From Marinitoga sp. 1197 (GTDB taxonomy: Bacteria > Thermotogota > Thermotogae > Petrotogales > Petrotogaceae), in assembly GCF_001021165.1 (NCBI RefSeq), contig NZ_AZAY01000014.1, forward strand, positions 1 through 51,727: a DNA stretch of 51,727 nt, read 5' to 3'. The notes beneath the pieces are model-generated. The model searched no databases and was not told the origin of the DNA. It was given only the letters and a program-made list of their open reading frames with translations. Positions within the stretch are counted from its first letter, which is position 1. Each line of letters begins with the position of its first letter. The translations under genes and the position numbers were made by a program. Shown here one piece after another: positions 9,268 to 17,371 of this stretch.

Positions 9268-9271
9268 ATGC

Positions 9272-11092
9272 TTATTTGTCTTCTTCATTGATTTTTAATA
9301 TTGCCAGAAAAGCATTTTGAGGTATTGTTACTCGTCCAATTTGTCTCATTCTCTTTTTTCCTTCTTTTTGTTTTTCGAGCAATTTCATTTTTCTTGTAAT
9401 ATCGCCACCATAACATTTAGCAAGTACATCTTTTCTGTAAGCCTTTATGGTTGATCTTGCGATTATCCTTCCATCGCCTTTTGCTTGAATTGGTATTTCA
9501 AATTGATGTTTTGGTATTAAATCTTTTAATTTTTCCACCATTTTTTTAGAAACCTCATACATTTTACTTTTATGCACAATAAAAGATAATGCTTCAACTG
9601 GTTCTCTATTTACTAAAATCGTTACTTTTATTAAATCAGATTTTCTATATCCAATTAATTCGTAATCCATAGATGCATAACCACGACTAATAGCTTTCAT
9701 TCTATCAAAAAAGTCAAATATTATCTCACCAAGCGGAACTTCGAAGTGCATAACAACTCTATCTTTACCAGCATTAGATACAGAGATAAATTCCCCTCTT
9801 TTTTCATTCTGAACTACTCCCATTAATCCTCCCATATATTCTGTTGGAGTTATTATATCTAATTTCACATAAGGTTCATAAACTTCTTCTAACAAATCCT
9901 GATCCGGAAATTGTGTTGGGTCATGGATTTCCATTTCTTCACCATTTTTAGTTTTAACTTTATACACAACATTAGGAGCTGTTAATATTATAGCCAGCTC
10001 AAATTCCCTTTCTATTCTTTCTCTTACAACATCCATGTGTAAAAGTCCTAAAAAACCACATCTGAATCCAAAACCCAGTGCTGGTGAATGTTCTGGCACA
10101 AAAGTTAAAGCTGCATCATTTAACTTTAGTTTTTCAAGAGCTTTTCGTAATTCCTCATAGTAATCCGGTACTCCAGGATAAATTCCTGCATATACCATGG
10201 GCTTTACTTCTTTATACCCCGGAAGAGGTTCATCTACAGGGTCACTGGCACTTGTAACAGTATCTCCAACACGAGCTAATTCAACATCTTTAATACCAGC
10301 TATTATATACCCAACCTCACCAGCAGACAGAGAATCTGTTTTTTGCATTTCAGGGTGAAATATACCAACTTCAACAACTTCATATTTTTCTTTATTTGAC
10401 ATTGTCATTATTTTATCTCCTGGTTTTACGGTTCCGCTGAATATTCTTGTATAAATAATAACCCCTCTATATTTGTCATATTTTGCATCAAATATCAAAG
10501 CCTTTAATTTATCATTATGTGTTCCTTTGATTGTTGGTGCAGGAATCCTTTTTATAATTTCTTCTAATAGGTTTTCAACACCTTCTCCTGTTTTTCCTGA
10601 AATTTTCATTGCTTCTTCACCAGAAATTCCTATTAAATCCTCAATTTCTGCTAATGTTTCCTCAATATTGGCATTTGGTAAATCTATTTTATTTATTGCA
10701 GGAATTATTTCTAAATCATTCTCTATTGCAAGATACGTGTTAGCAACAGTTTGAGCCTCTACGCCTTGTGACGCATCAACAAGCAATACAGCTCCTTCAC
10801 AAGCCGCAAGACTTCTTGAAACTTCATATGTAAAGTCAACATGACCAGGAGTGTCTATTATATTTATCTCATAAGTATTGCCATCTTTAGCATCATACAT
10901 AATTTTAACAGGTTGGGATTTTATGGTTATACCTCGTTCCTGTTCAATATCCATCATATCAAGATATTGGTCATGCATCTTTCTTTTTTCAACGCTTTTT
11001 GTAAGTTCCAGTATTCTATCAACAAGAGTGGTTTTTCCGTGATCTATATGAGCAATTATGCTTATATTTCTAATCAGCTCCGGATTATACAC
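9272..11092 (-). CDS. lepA: Elongation factor 4 (LepA GTPase)
   Basis: Translational GTPase LepA/EF4, about 606 residues, which back-translocates stalled ribosomes. G1 is AHIDHGKTT, G2 contains RGITIKSQ, G3 is DTPGHVDF and G4 is NKIDLP. The LepA-specific C-terminal domain follows (GFRCGFLGLLHMDVVRERIERE, GDITRKMKLLEKQKEGKKRM), which excludes EF-G. The longest reading begins with a GTG at 11108-11110 upstream of the ribosome site. GGAGGTG lies at about 11098-11104, so the GTG at 11090-11092 (VYNPELIRN) is the better start and matches family length. It is transcribed alone. Confidence 0.95.
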   Translation of the reverse strand: MYNPELIRNISIIAHIDHGKTTLVDRILELTKSVEKRKMHDQYLDMMDIEQERGITIKSQPVKIMYDAKDGNTYEINIIDTPGHVDFTYEVSRSLAACEGAVLLVDASQGVEAQTVANTYLAIENDLEIIPAINKIDLPNANIEETLAEIEDLIGISGEEAMKISGKTGEGVENLLEEIIKRIPAPTIKGTHNDKLKALIFDAKYDKYRGVIIYTRIFSGTVKPGDKIMTMSNKEKYEVVEVGIFHPEMQKTDSLSAGEVGYIIAGIKDVELARVGDTVTSASDPVDEPLPGYKEVKPMVYAGIYPGVPDYYEELRKALEKLKLNDAALTFVPEHSPALGFGFRCGFLGLLHMDVVRERIEREFELAIILTAPNVVYKVKTKNGEEMEIHDPTQFPDQDLLEEVYEPYVKLDIITPTEYMGGLMGVVQNEKRGEFISVSNAGKDRVVMHFEVPLGEIIFDFFDRMKAISRGYASMDYELIGYRKSDLIKVTILVNREPVEALSFIVHKSKMYEVSKKMVEKLKDLIPKHQFEIPIQAKGDGRIIARSTIKAYRKDVLAKCYGGDITRKMKLLEKQKEGKKRMRQIGRVTIPQNAFLAILKINEEDK

Positions 11093-11187
11093 AAAAACAC
11101 CTCCAAACACTTTTTACTTATTATATCAAAATTTTCTTTAAAAAATATGACGAATGAATAGCTTTAAGCTTTTAATATATTAAAAAT

Positions 11188-11922
11188 TTATATGTATTCA
11201 CCAATTAAATTAACAGGTATATCAATAATCTCTTTTATTTTTTCATAATCATTTCTTTTCAAAGTAACAATTGCACATGTTGCAGGTCCTGCACTTTTAT
11301 ATACATCTAAAACAATATTTTTAGATAAAATAAAATTCAAATTTTCTGTTTTTGCTATTTCATTCGCTTCATACAATAATCCTTTTGAGCCAACTGGCAA
11401 AATTTCATGTATGAAATTAAGATTCCTCAACTTTAATAATTCAGAAATGGTTAAAATATCTTTACTCCCAACAACTTCTTCACCAACTTTTGGAATTCCA
11501 ATTACTAAAGCTATATCTCCCGAAACTGTTAAAAAATTTATGTTTCTTTTTTTTATACCAATTACTGTTATTCCCATTCCTGTTTGAATTACAGGAAAGT
11601 TTTCTTCTGTACTGCCCGTGATTATTTTATCCATATCAAGTTTTAACGGTTTTACAGCTTTTTTTATACCTTCTAAAATTTTTTTTCCTGTATTATTCAT
11701 TTCAACTGAAAGAGTGTTTACTATTGCAATAGGATATGCTCCATACGCAATAATTTCAGATAGCGCAACATGAGCTCCAAAATAACCAACTATTTCAGGC
11801 GGAACTTTAACTATATCCTTTTCTTTATTTCCAATTGCTCCAGAAGAATCACAGGCAATTACTATTTCTTTTTTCTTATCCAGTTCTATAATGCTCAAAT
11901 CTCTAAACTTTTTAATTTTCAT
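11188..11922 (-). CDS. AIR synthase/ThiL-like ATP-binding protein, candidate alpha-ribazole kinase
   Basis: A 244-residue protein of the PurM/ThiL/HypE fold: an early acidic segment (IVIACDSSGAIGNKE) that would bind Mg-ATP, then GAYPIAIVNTLSVE, a central ITGSTEENFP and VSGDIALVIGIPKVGEEV. It is the last gene of a minus-strand operon with cobU, cobS and cobC, 22 bases after cobC. CblS, an AIR-synthase-like kinase, phosphorylates alpha-ribazole in the salvage route described in Listeria and Geobacillus, and this position would suit that step. Assignment to CblS is inferred from fold and context; another AIRS-like kinase is possible. The start ATG follows AAAGGTGGGTGT. Confidence 0.6.
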   Translation of the reverse strand: MKIKKFRDLSIIELDKKKEIVIACDSSGAIGNKEKDIVKVPPEIVGYFGAHVALSEIIAYGAYPIAIVNTLSVEMNNTGKKILEGIKKAVKPLKLDMDKIITGSTEENFPVIQTGMGITVIGIKKRNINFLTVSGDIALVIGIPKVGEEVVGSKDILTISELLKLRNLNFIHEILPVGSKGLLYEANEIAKTENLNFILSKNIVLDVYKSAGPATCAIVTLKRNDYEKIKEIIDIPVNLIGEYI

Positions 11923-11944
11923 ACACCCACCTTTTTCTTTACCT

Positions 11945-12523
11945 TTAACATATCTTTTTTAAAATTCCAAAATTGTTTTTATATTCTATTTCTATTAGAC
12001 TGCCAAAATCACAACTAAAATTCCACATTTTATCGATGTCCAATCTAAGCAAATAAACAATAATAATTCGAATTACTCCACAATGTGAAACTATTAAATA
12101 TGTTTTATTTTCATTCTTTTTTTTCTCAATAAAATTAACAACTCTATTATAAAATTCTATAAAACTTTCTCCACCTGGAAATATAAAATTCTTGTAATCT
12201 CGTATCCATTTAATATACTCATTTTCGTATTCTCTTTGTATAGTTTCTATGTTTTTACCTTCAAAATATCCAAAATTTATTTCTTTTAATTCTTCTCTTT
12301 TTTCAACCTTAATATTAAAAATTTTTGCTACTTCCAAAGCTGTATAATATGACCTTTTTAAAGGACTGGAATATATTTTATCAATTTTCTTATCCCTTAT
12401 TTTCTCTTTTATAATTTCTATTTGTATCTTCCCTTTTTTTGTTAACGGAAAATCACTCCACCCACTATATATTTTCTTTACATTAGCTTCCGTTTCACCA
12501 TGCCTTATCAATATTAAATTCAA
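11945..12523 (-). CDS. cobC: Alpha-ribazole-5'-phosphate phosphatase-like (CobC, histidine phosphatase family)
   Basis: A 192-residue phosphoglycerate-mutase-type phosphatase. The phosphohistidine motif is LIRHGETEAN at the N-terminus, SSPLKRSYYTA marks the second arginine region, ELKEINFGYFEGK carries the acidic residue and IVSHCGVIRI the second histidine. Such enzymes remove the phosphate from alpha-ribazole phosphate or adenosylcobalamin phosphate. Position between cobS and the kinase-like gene supports CobC over a generic phosphatase. Translation probably starts at TTG (12521-12523), seven bases after AGAGGTG and overlapping the cobS stop by four bases, which suggests translational coupling. 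Confidence 0.85.
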   Translation of the reverse strand: MNLILIRHGETEANVKKIYSGWSDFPLTKKGKIQIEIIKEKIRDKKIDKIYSSPLKRSYYTALEVAKIFNIKVEKREELKEINFGYFEGKNIETIQREYENEYIKWIRDYKNFIFPGGESFIEFYNRVVNFIEKKKNENKTYLIVSHCGVIRIIIVYLLRLDIDKMWNFSCDFGSLIEIEYKNNFGILKKIC

Positions 12524-13254
12524 GATAAAACACCTCTAAATATATATAATAAAAATAAAAATATACTTTGTGAAGATTCTATTATTAGTCCTATTGTATC
12601 ACCAGTCATTCCACCAATTTTGCTTTTTATATATTTTGTTATTAATATAACCATCAAAAAACTCAAAATTATCGGTATTAATATATATTTATTAAATATT
12701 ACAATTGATATTATTAAAATTAAAATCATCGAAAATAACGCTTCTTTTAATCCACAATTATCTATAAACACATTACCTATCCCCTGTTCTTTTCTCGCAT
12801 ATTCACTAAAAGAAGCTGCTAATATAGCAGAGATCCTACCAATTGCAGGCGTTAATATCAAAAATTTATAATCAAGATAATAACTCAACAAAAGAGCTGG
12901 GGCAAATACCATAAAAAGCCCTAACACACCAAATGTTCCTATTCTACTATCTCTCATAATTTCAAGAATTCGTTCTTTACTTCGGTTACTAAAAATCCCA
13001 TCAAATGAATCTGCAACACCATCAATATGCAAACCACCTGTTATCCATATATAAAATATCCATATCATTAAAATTATTATTGACTTATCTAAATATGGTT
13101 CAAATATCGAAAATACATACATAAAAAAACCAATAAAGAGACCTAATAATGGTAAAAATAATATACCTTTTGCAAAATCTTTTTCATTAAATTCAAAATT
13201 ATATTTTATAGGTATTCTTGTAAAAAAAGTTATTATTAAAATAATACTTTTCAT
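12520..13254 (-). CDS. cobS: Adenosylcobinamide-GDP ribazoletransferase (cobalamin synthase)
   Basis: Integral membrane enzyme joining adenosylcobinamide-GDP to alpha-ribazole (phosphate), about 244 residues. The signature GGLHIDGVADSFDGIFS (acidic Mg-binding motif) lies near residue 60, preceded by FTRIPIKYNFEFNEKDFAKGILFLPLLG, and TGDTIGLIIE is near the C-terminus. Five to seven hydrophobic helices are evident. A longer reading from GTG at 13266 is possible, but the GGGGTGG ribosome site favours ATG at 13252-13254. The gene lies between cobU (11-base gap) and cobC (4-base overlap). Confidence 0.93.
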   Translation of the reverse strand: MKSIILIITFFTRIPIKYNFEFNEKDFAKGILFLPLLGLFIGFFMYVFSIFEPYLDKSIIILMIWIFYIWITGGLHIDGVADSFDGIFSNRSKERILEIMRDSRIGTFGVLGLFMVFAPALLLSYYLDYKFLILTPAIGRISAILAASFSEYARKEQGIGNVFIDNCGLKEALFSMILILIISIVIFNKYILIPIILSFLMVILITKYIKSKIGGMTGDTIGLIIESSQSIFLFLLYIFRGVLS

Positions 13255-13265
13255 AATCCACCCCA

Positions 13266-13826
13266 CTACTTTAATTTTAAAGGTATTCCAGATATTGTTA
13301 TATATACTTCATCAGAATTCTTAGCTAAATATTGATTTATTCTTCCTGCAATATCTCTGAATATATTTCCTAATTTATATGAAGGAACTATCCCCATTCC
13401 AACTTCATTTGTAACTATAATCATATTTTTTTCTTTTATTTTTATGATTTTAATCAACTTTTCTACTTCAACAAAAATCTCTTTTTCAATTTCATCTATT
13501 TTATTATAATCAATTTTATCAAAATCAATATTGTATTTCAAAAGTAAATTTGAAACCATTAACGTCATGCACTCAAAAATAATTGTGTCTGAAATTAAAA
13601 ATTCTTCATTATTTAATAAATTATCAAAATTTTTAAACTGTTCTAGTGTTTTCCAGTCTTTTGGCCTAGCATTTTTATGTTTTTTTATTCTGTTCCTCAT
13701 TCCATCATCAAATGGTATTGCTGTTGCTATATATAAAATATTATTTCCAAATTTCTTTGCTATTTTTTGCGCAAATGTGCTTTTTCCACTCCTTGCACCA
13801 CCTGTAACCATAATAATTTTAGCCAT
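13266..13826 (-). CDS. cobU: Adenosylcobinamide kinase / adenosylcobinamide-phosphate guanylyltransferase
   Basis: Bifunctional CobU, about 186 residues, making adenosylcobinamide-GDP. The P-loop GGARSGKS opens the protein, followed by ILYIATAIPFDDGMRNRIKKHKNARP (with the guanylylated-histidine region), then IIVTNEVGMGIVPSYKLGNIFRDIAGRINQ. The ATG at 13824-13826, seven bases after GGAGGTG, is chosen over an upstream ATG that lacks a ribosome site and would add 21 non-family residues. It is first in the cobU-cobS-cobC-kinase operon. No riboswitch was recognised on the minus-strand leader. Confidence 0.95.
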   Translation of the reverse strand: MAKIIMVTGGARSGKSTFAQKIAKKFGNNILYIATAIPFDDGMRNRIKKHKNARPKDWKTLEQFKNFDNLLNNEEFLISDTIIFECMTLMVSNLLLKYNIDFDKIDYNKIDEIEKEIFVEVEKLIKIIKIKEKNMIIVTNEVGMGIVPSYKLGNIFRDIAGRINQYLAKNSDEVYITISGIPLKLK

Positions 13827-14039
13827 ATTACACCTCCTATAATTTCCATTCACCATAGGAAATCTTCCTGTTAAATAATACGTATTCATTTTACCATAAA
13901 TAGTACATAGTTTATTTATTTTAATTTTTGATTGTCTATAATGTATTAAAATTTTTAGAATTTAAAAGTTTAAGAAAGCCTTTTAATTCTCACATCAGAA
14001 TTTACGAATTTATAATGAAAAATAATGGATTTTTGACAA

Positions 14040-14068
14040 TTGAAAATATAGTACATATATGATACAAT
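14040..14068 (+). promoter_or_regulatory. Promoter of the riboswitch-controlled operon
   Basis: TTGAAA at 14040-14045 and TACAAT at 14063-14068 with a 17-base spacer, about 25 bases before the riboswitch. A TTGACA lies 6 bases further upstream at a poorer distance. Confidence 0.55.
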
Positions 14069-14091
14069 ATCATTGAAAAGTAAATACCTCC

Positions 14092-14249
14092 GGAATTAAA
14101 GGTGAGAAATCTTAATAGGGAAGGCGGTGAAAATCCGTCACGGCCCCGCCACCGTAACTGGGGACGAAACCAGCAAAAGCCACTGGTATAAACCGGGAAG
14201 GCGCTGGAAGTAGGAAGATCCAGAAGTCGGGAGACCTGCCTTTAATTCC
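14092..14249 (+). promoter_or_regulatory. Cobalamin (adenosylcobalamin) riboswitch
   Basis: The class core is plain: AGGGAAGGCGGTGAAAATCC (14118-14136 region), then CCCCGCCACCGTAACTGGGG, the B12-box GCCACTGG (14179-14186), GGGAAGGCGCTGG, and the 3' part GAAGTCGGGAGACCTGCC. The closing P1 helix pairs GGAATTAAAGG (14092-14102) with CCTTTAATTCC (14239-14249). A terminator-type hairpin follows directly, so binding of the cofactor should switch off the downstream genes. Confidence 0.95.
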
Positions 14250-14255
14250 AGAGCA

Positions 14256-14296
14256 ATCCCATTTGCGAGGGCAATTGGGATAGAATTTTTATTTTT
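14256..14296 (+). terminator. Expression platform terminator of the cobalamin riboswitch
   Basis: Arms ATCCCA and TGGGAT plus inner TT/AA pairs (14256-14281), followed by a T-rich run (14286-14296), ending just before GGAGGTGGC of the next gene. This arrangement implies transcriptional control. Confidence 0.7.
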
Positions 14297-14311
14297 ATAG
14301 GAGGTGGCAGT

Positions 14312-15337
14312 ATGAAAGTTCAGGAGTTTTTAGGAAAAAATTTTCTAAAGGAGTATGGGATTAAAGTACCAGCGTCATATCTGATAAGACCAGAAAACGA
14401 TATTAGAGTTCAATTCTTACCAGCAGTATTAAAATCGCAAGTATTAGTTGGAGGTCGTATGAAGGCTGGTGGTGTATTATTTGCCAAAGATGAAAATGAA
14501 TTTTTGTCTAAAACAAAAGTTCTACTAAAGAAAGAAATTAAAGGTGAAAAACCGTATGGTGTTCTCATCGAAGAAATGATACCTTTTGAAAAAGAATATT
14601 ATATTTCTCTTGTATTAGATAGAGAAAAAAAAGATATTATTATATTATATTCTGAAAATGGCGGTATTGATATTGAAGAAAATAAAGATAGCATAAAAAA
14701 ATTAAATTTTGAAAATTACGAAGAGTTTTTACCAGAAAAAATACAAAAAATTATACCAAATCTAAGAAAATTATTTAGAGAAAAAGATTTAACTTTATTA
14801 GAAATCAATCCATTAGTTGAAGATAGTAAAGGAGAAATATATGCTCTTGATAGTGTAATGCATCTTGATGATAACGCAATATTCAGACAGGAATGGGCAA
14901 AGGATTTTATCAAAGAGGAATATCCTTTTCATTTTGTCAAATTAAATGGAGATATAGGCATAATTGGTTGTGGTGCAGGAATAGTTATGGCTACAATGGA
15001 TGCTGTAAAATTAGCTGGTGGAGAACCAGCAGATTTTCTGGATCTTGGCGGAGGAGCAGAAAAAGAGATTACATTACAGGCTTTAAATTTATTAAGGGAT
15101 AATGGAATAAAAAGAATTATATTAAATATTTTTGGCGGTATAACAAAGTGCGATGAAATTGCAAATGGTTTAGTAGAATTTAAAAAACAAAATCCAGAAA
15201 TTAATTTGTTTATACGATTAACTGGAACAAATGAGGAAAATGCAAAAAAAATACTGAAAGAAAATGAATTAAGCTATTATGAAGACATGTATTCTATGAT
15301 TTTAGATGCAGTAAGGATGGTGAGAATTCATGATTAA
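14312..15337 (+). CDS. Succinyl-CoA synthetase beta-like ATP-grasp subunit
   Basis: A 341-residue SucC-like subunit, shorter than the usual 380-390. The ATP-grasp part shows KSQVLVGGRMKAGG and LLEINPLVEDSKGEIYALD; the usual lysine-containing ALDAK is ALDSV. The CoA-ligase half has GAGIVMATMDAVKLAGGEPADFLDLGGGA and LNIFGGITKCDEIANG, with RLTGTNEENAKKIL near the end. The family joins CoA to succinate (or another acid) at the cost of a nucleoside triphosphate, or runs in reverse. It overlaps the alpha subunit by 8 bp and lies directly behind a cobalamin riboswitch. The specific acid cannot be read from the sequence. Confidence 0.85.
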   Translation: MKVQEFLGKNFLKEYGIKVPASYLIRPENDIRVQFLPAVLKSQVLVGGRMKAGGVLFAKDENEFLSKTKVLLKKEIKGEKPYGVLIEEMIPFEKEYYISLVLDREKKDIIILYSENGGIDIEENKDSIKKLNFENYEEFLPEKIQKIIPNLRKLFREKDLTLLEINPLVEDSKGEIYALDSVMHLDDNAIFRQEWAKDFIKEEYPFHFVKLNGDIGIIGCGAGIVMATMDAVKLAGGEPADFLDLGGGAEKEITLQALNLLRDNGIKRIILNIFGGITKCDEIANGLVEFKKQNPEINLFIRLTGTNEENAKKILKENELSYYEDMYSMILDAVRMVRIHD

Positions 15338-16166
15338 TGGAAAAGAAAAAATATGTGTCCAGGGAATAACAGGAAAATATGGCAGATTACATACAGAAAA
15401 AATGTTAAATTATGGAGCTAATATTGTTTGTGGAGTGTCAAAAAATAATATAATAAAAAAATTGCATGGAGTGGAAGTTTTAAACAATATGTATGATGCA
15501 GTGAATAAATATCGTGTAGATACTTCTGTAGTATTTGTTCCTGCACCATATGCGAAAAATGCAATTTTTGAAGCAATAAATGCTGGTATAAAGAAGATTA
15601 TTATTATAACAGAACATATCCCCCAACAGGATATGCTTGATGTATATCATATTGCTAAAGACAATAATATTAGAATAATAGGGCCTAATTGTCCTGGTGT
15701 AATATTACCTGGAATTTCAAAAATCGGAATAATGCCAGAGAAAGCGTTTAAACCCGGAGATATTGCAGTGATATCAAGAAGTGGAACTTTAATGTATGAA
15801 ATTTCAAATTATCTTTCTAAATATTCAACAGGTATTAAAATTGGTATAGGTTTAGGTGGAGATCCAATAATAGGCACATCAGTAGCTGAAACAATGGAAT
15901 ATATTATAAATAAAAATATCAAAAAAGTTGTAGTAATTGGTGAAATTGGAGGAAATGATGAAGTAAATGGTGTTGAATATGCATTAAAAAAGGGTTATAA
16001 TGGTGATATAAAAGTATTTTTTGCAGGCAGAACAGCACCAAAAGGAAAAAGAATGGGACACGCTGGTGCTATTTTGGATGATTATGAAGGTAGTATTGAA
16101 TATAAAGAAAAAAAATTAAAAGAATTAGGGGTAAAAGTAATTAAAAATATACCAGAATTAGTATGA
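15330..16166 (+). CDS. Succinyl-CoA synthetase alpha-like subunit
   Basis: A 278-residue SucD-like subunit. Features are the CoA-binding Rossmann segment (ICVQGITGKYGRLHTEKMLNYG, GVSKNN), ITEHIPQQDM, RIIGPNCPGVILP, and the active-site histidine in KRMGHAGAI that is transiently phosphorylated. It pairs with the preceding beta-like gene (8-bp overlap) and precedes the carrier gene by 9 bases, so all three form one riboswitch-controlled operon. Sequence favours a true acyl-CoA synthetase. Succinate is the default substrate but malate or another acid is possible. Confidence 0.88.
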   Translation: MINGKEKICVQGITGKYGRLHTEKMLNYGANIVCGVSKNNIIKKLHGVEVLNNMYDAVNKYRVDTSVVFVPAPYAKNAIFEAINAGIKKIIIITEHIPQQDMLDVYHIAKDNNIRIIGPNCPGVILPGISKIGIMPEKAFKPGDIAVISRSGTLMYEISNYLSKYSTGIKIGIGLGGDPIIGTSVAETMEYIINKNIKKVVVIGEIGGNDEVNGVEYALKKGYNGDIKVFFAGRTAPKGKRMGHAGAILDDYEGSIEYKEKKLKELGVKVIKNIPELV

Positions 16167-16175
16167 GGAGGGTGT

Positions 16176-17306
16176 ATGAATACATATATATTACTGTTTT
16201 TAACTATATTATCTGGAATTTTCATTGGGAAAATAAAAATAAAGAACTTTAAATTGGGTAGTTCTGGAACCTTGTTTAGTGGATTATTAATTGGCTGGTA
16301 TACTACCAGCCAGTTTTCTAATAATCCAGAAATAATAAACAGCATGAACAAGGATTTTAAACAATTTTTCCTTTTTTCTTTAATTTTATTTATATCATCT
16401 GTTGGGCTAATTGCATCTAAAGATTTAAAACATATAATAAAAAAATATGGCTTTAAATTTATTATTATGGCATTTGTTATAACTTTATCTGGATTCTTAA
16501 CAACACTTATTTTATCTTCAAATAACAAATACACATTTATAGGACTATTTTCTGGTGCATTAACAAGTTCTCCTGGTTTGGCAACAGCGTTAGAAACAGC
16601 ACCTAATTTTGAAAAAGATATAATATCCGGATATTCTTTTGGATATATTCCCGGAGTGCTGGCTGTAATATTTTCTATGTATTTATTACCTTATATATTA
16701 AAAATAAATATCAACGATGAAAAGAAAAAATTACTTGGAGAAATCAATATAAAAAAAGAAGATGCAAAAAATTTTGATTTTTTAAGTTACTCACTGGTAA
16801 TAATTATTGGGATATTATTTGGAAATATTAATTTTAATTTCGGAGTAATTTCTTTTAAATTAGGTATGACAGGAGGAATTTTGTTGTCATCTCTTATATT
16901 AGGAACAATAGGGAAAATATGGATATTTAACTTTAAAATGAATAAAATGATTTTGAAAAATTTACAGGAATTTGGTTTATTAATGTTTCTTTCTTCTGTA
17001 GGATTAAGGTCTGGTTATAAAACCTTAAGCAATTTAAATATTGAAACGTTATATTTAATGTTATTTTCCTTTATTATAGCTTCAATTGCTATAATTGTAG
17101 GAGTAATAGTTGGAAAATATATATTGAAAATTAATTGGATAATATTATCAGGAGCAATATGCGGTGGAATGACTAGTACTCCAGGGCTTGGTGCAGCAAT
17201 AGATGCCAATGATTCTGAAGAAGTTGCAGTGGGCTATGGCGCTACATACCCCTTTGCTCTTATTGGTATGGTCATTTTTAATAAAATATTGATAATAATA
17301 AAGTGA
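16176..17306 (+). CDS. AspT/YbjL-family membrane carrier
   Basis: A 376-residue polytopic membrane protein with about ten hydrophobic helices. It shows the duplicated AspT/YidE/YbjL domain: first repeat FSGALTSSPGLATALE near residue 128, second repeat CGGMTSTPGLGAAIDANDS near residue 330, each preceded by hydrophobic helices. The cytoplasmic TrkA-C domains of many relatives are missing, leaving little more than the two membrane halves. AspT exchanges aspartate and alanine and relatives move dicarboxylates, so a carboxylate substrate matching the adjacent CoA-ligase pair is plausible but not shown. The gene ends in a terminator that includes its stop codon. Confidence 0.75.
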   Translation: MNTYILLFLTILSGIFIGKIKIKNFKLGSSGTLFSGLLIGWYTTSQFSNNPEIINSMNKDFKQFFLFSLILFISSVGLIASKDLKHIIKKYGFKFIIMAFVITLSGFLTTLILSSNNKYTFIGLFSGALTSSPGLATALETAPNFEKDIISGYSFGYIPGVLAVIFSMYLLPYILKININDEKKKLLGEINIKKEDAKNFDFLSYSLVIIIGILFGNINFNFGVISFKLGMTGGILLSSLILGTIGKIWIFNFKMNKMILKNLQEFGLLMFLSSVGLRSGYKTLSNLNIETLYLMLFSFIIASIAIIVGVIVGKYILKINWIILSGAICGGMTSTPGLGAAIDANDSEEVAVGYGATYPFALIGMVIFNKILIIIK

Positions 17307-17330
17307 GGATACTCCTCACTTTATTATTAT
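17292..17330 (+). terminator. Intrinsic terminator of the riboswitch operon
   Basis: A long symmetrical stem: AGTGAGGA (17302-17309), loop TAC, TCCTCACT (17313-17320), extended outward by AATAATAA/TTATTATT. The stop codon lies in the 5' arm. Confidence 0.8.
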
Positions 17331-17371
17331 GTTTTTATAACAAAAGTCTTTTCTCTTTTAATTTTCCTAAA

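Noticed and set aside
10473..10754. Plus-strand ORF of 93 codons inside lepA
   Set aside because: Antisense of conserved G-domain coding sequence, with no family likeness and no ribosome site.
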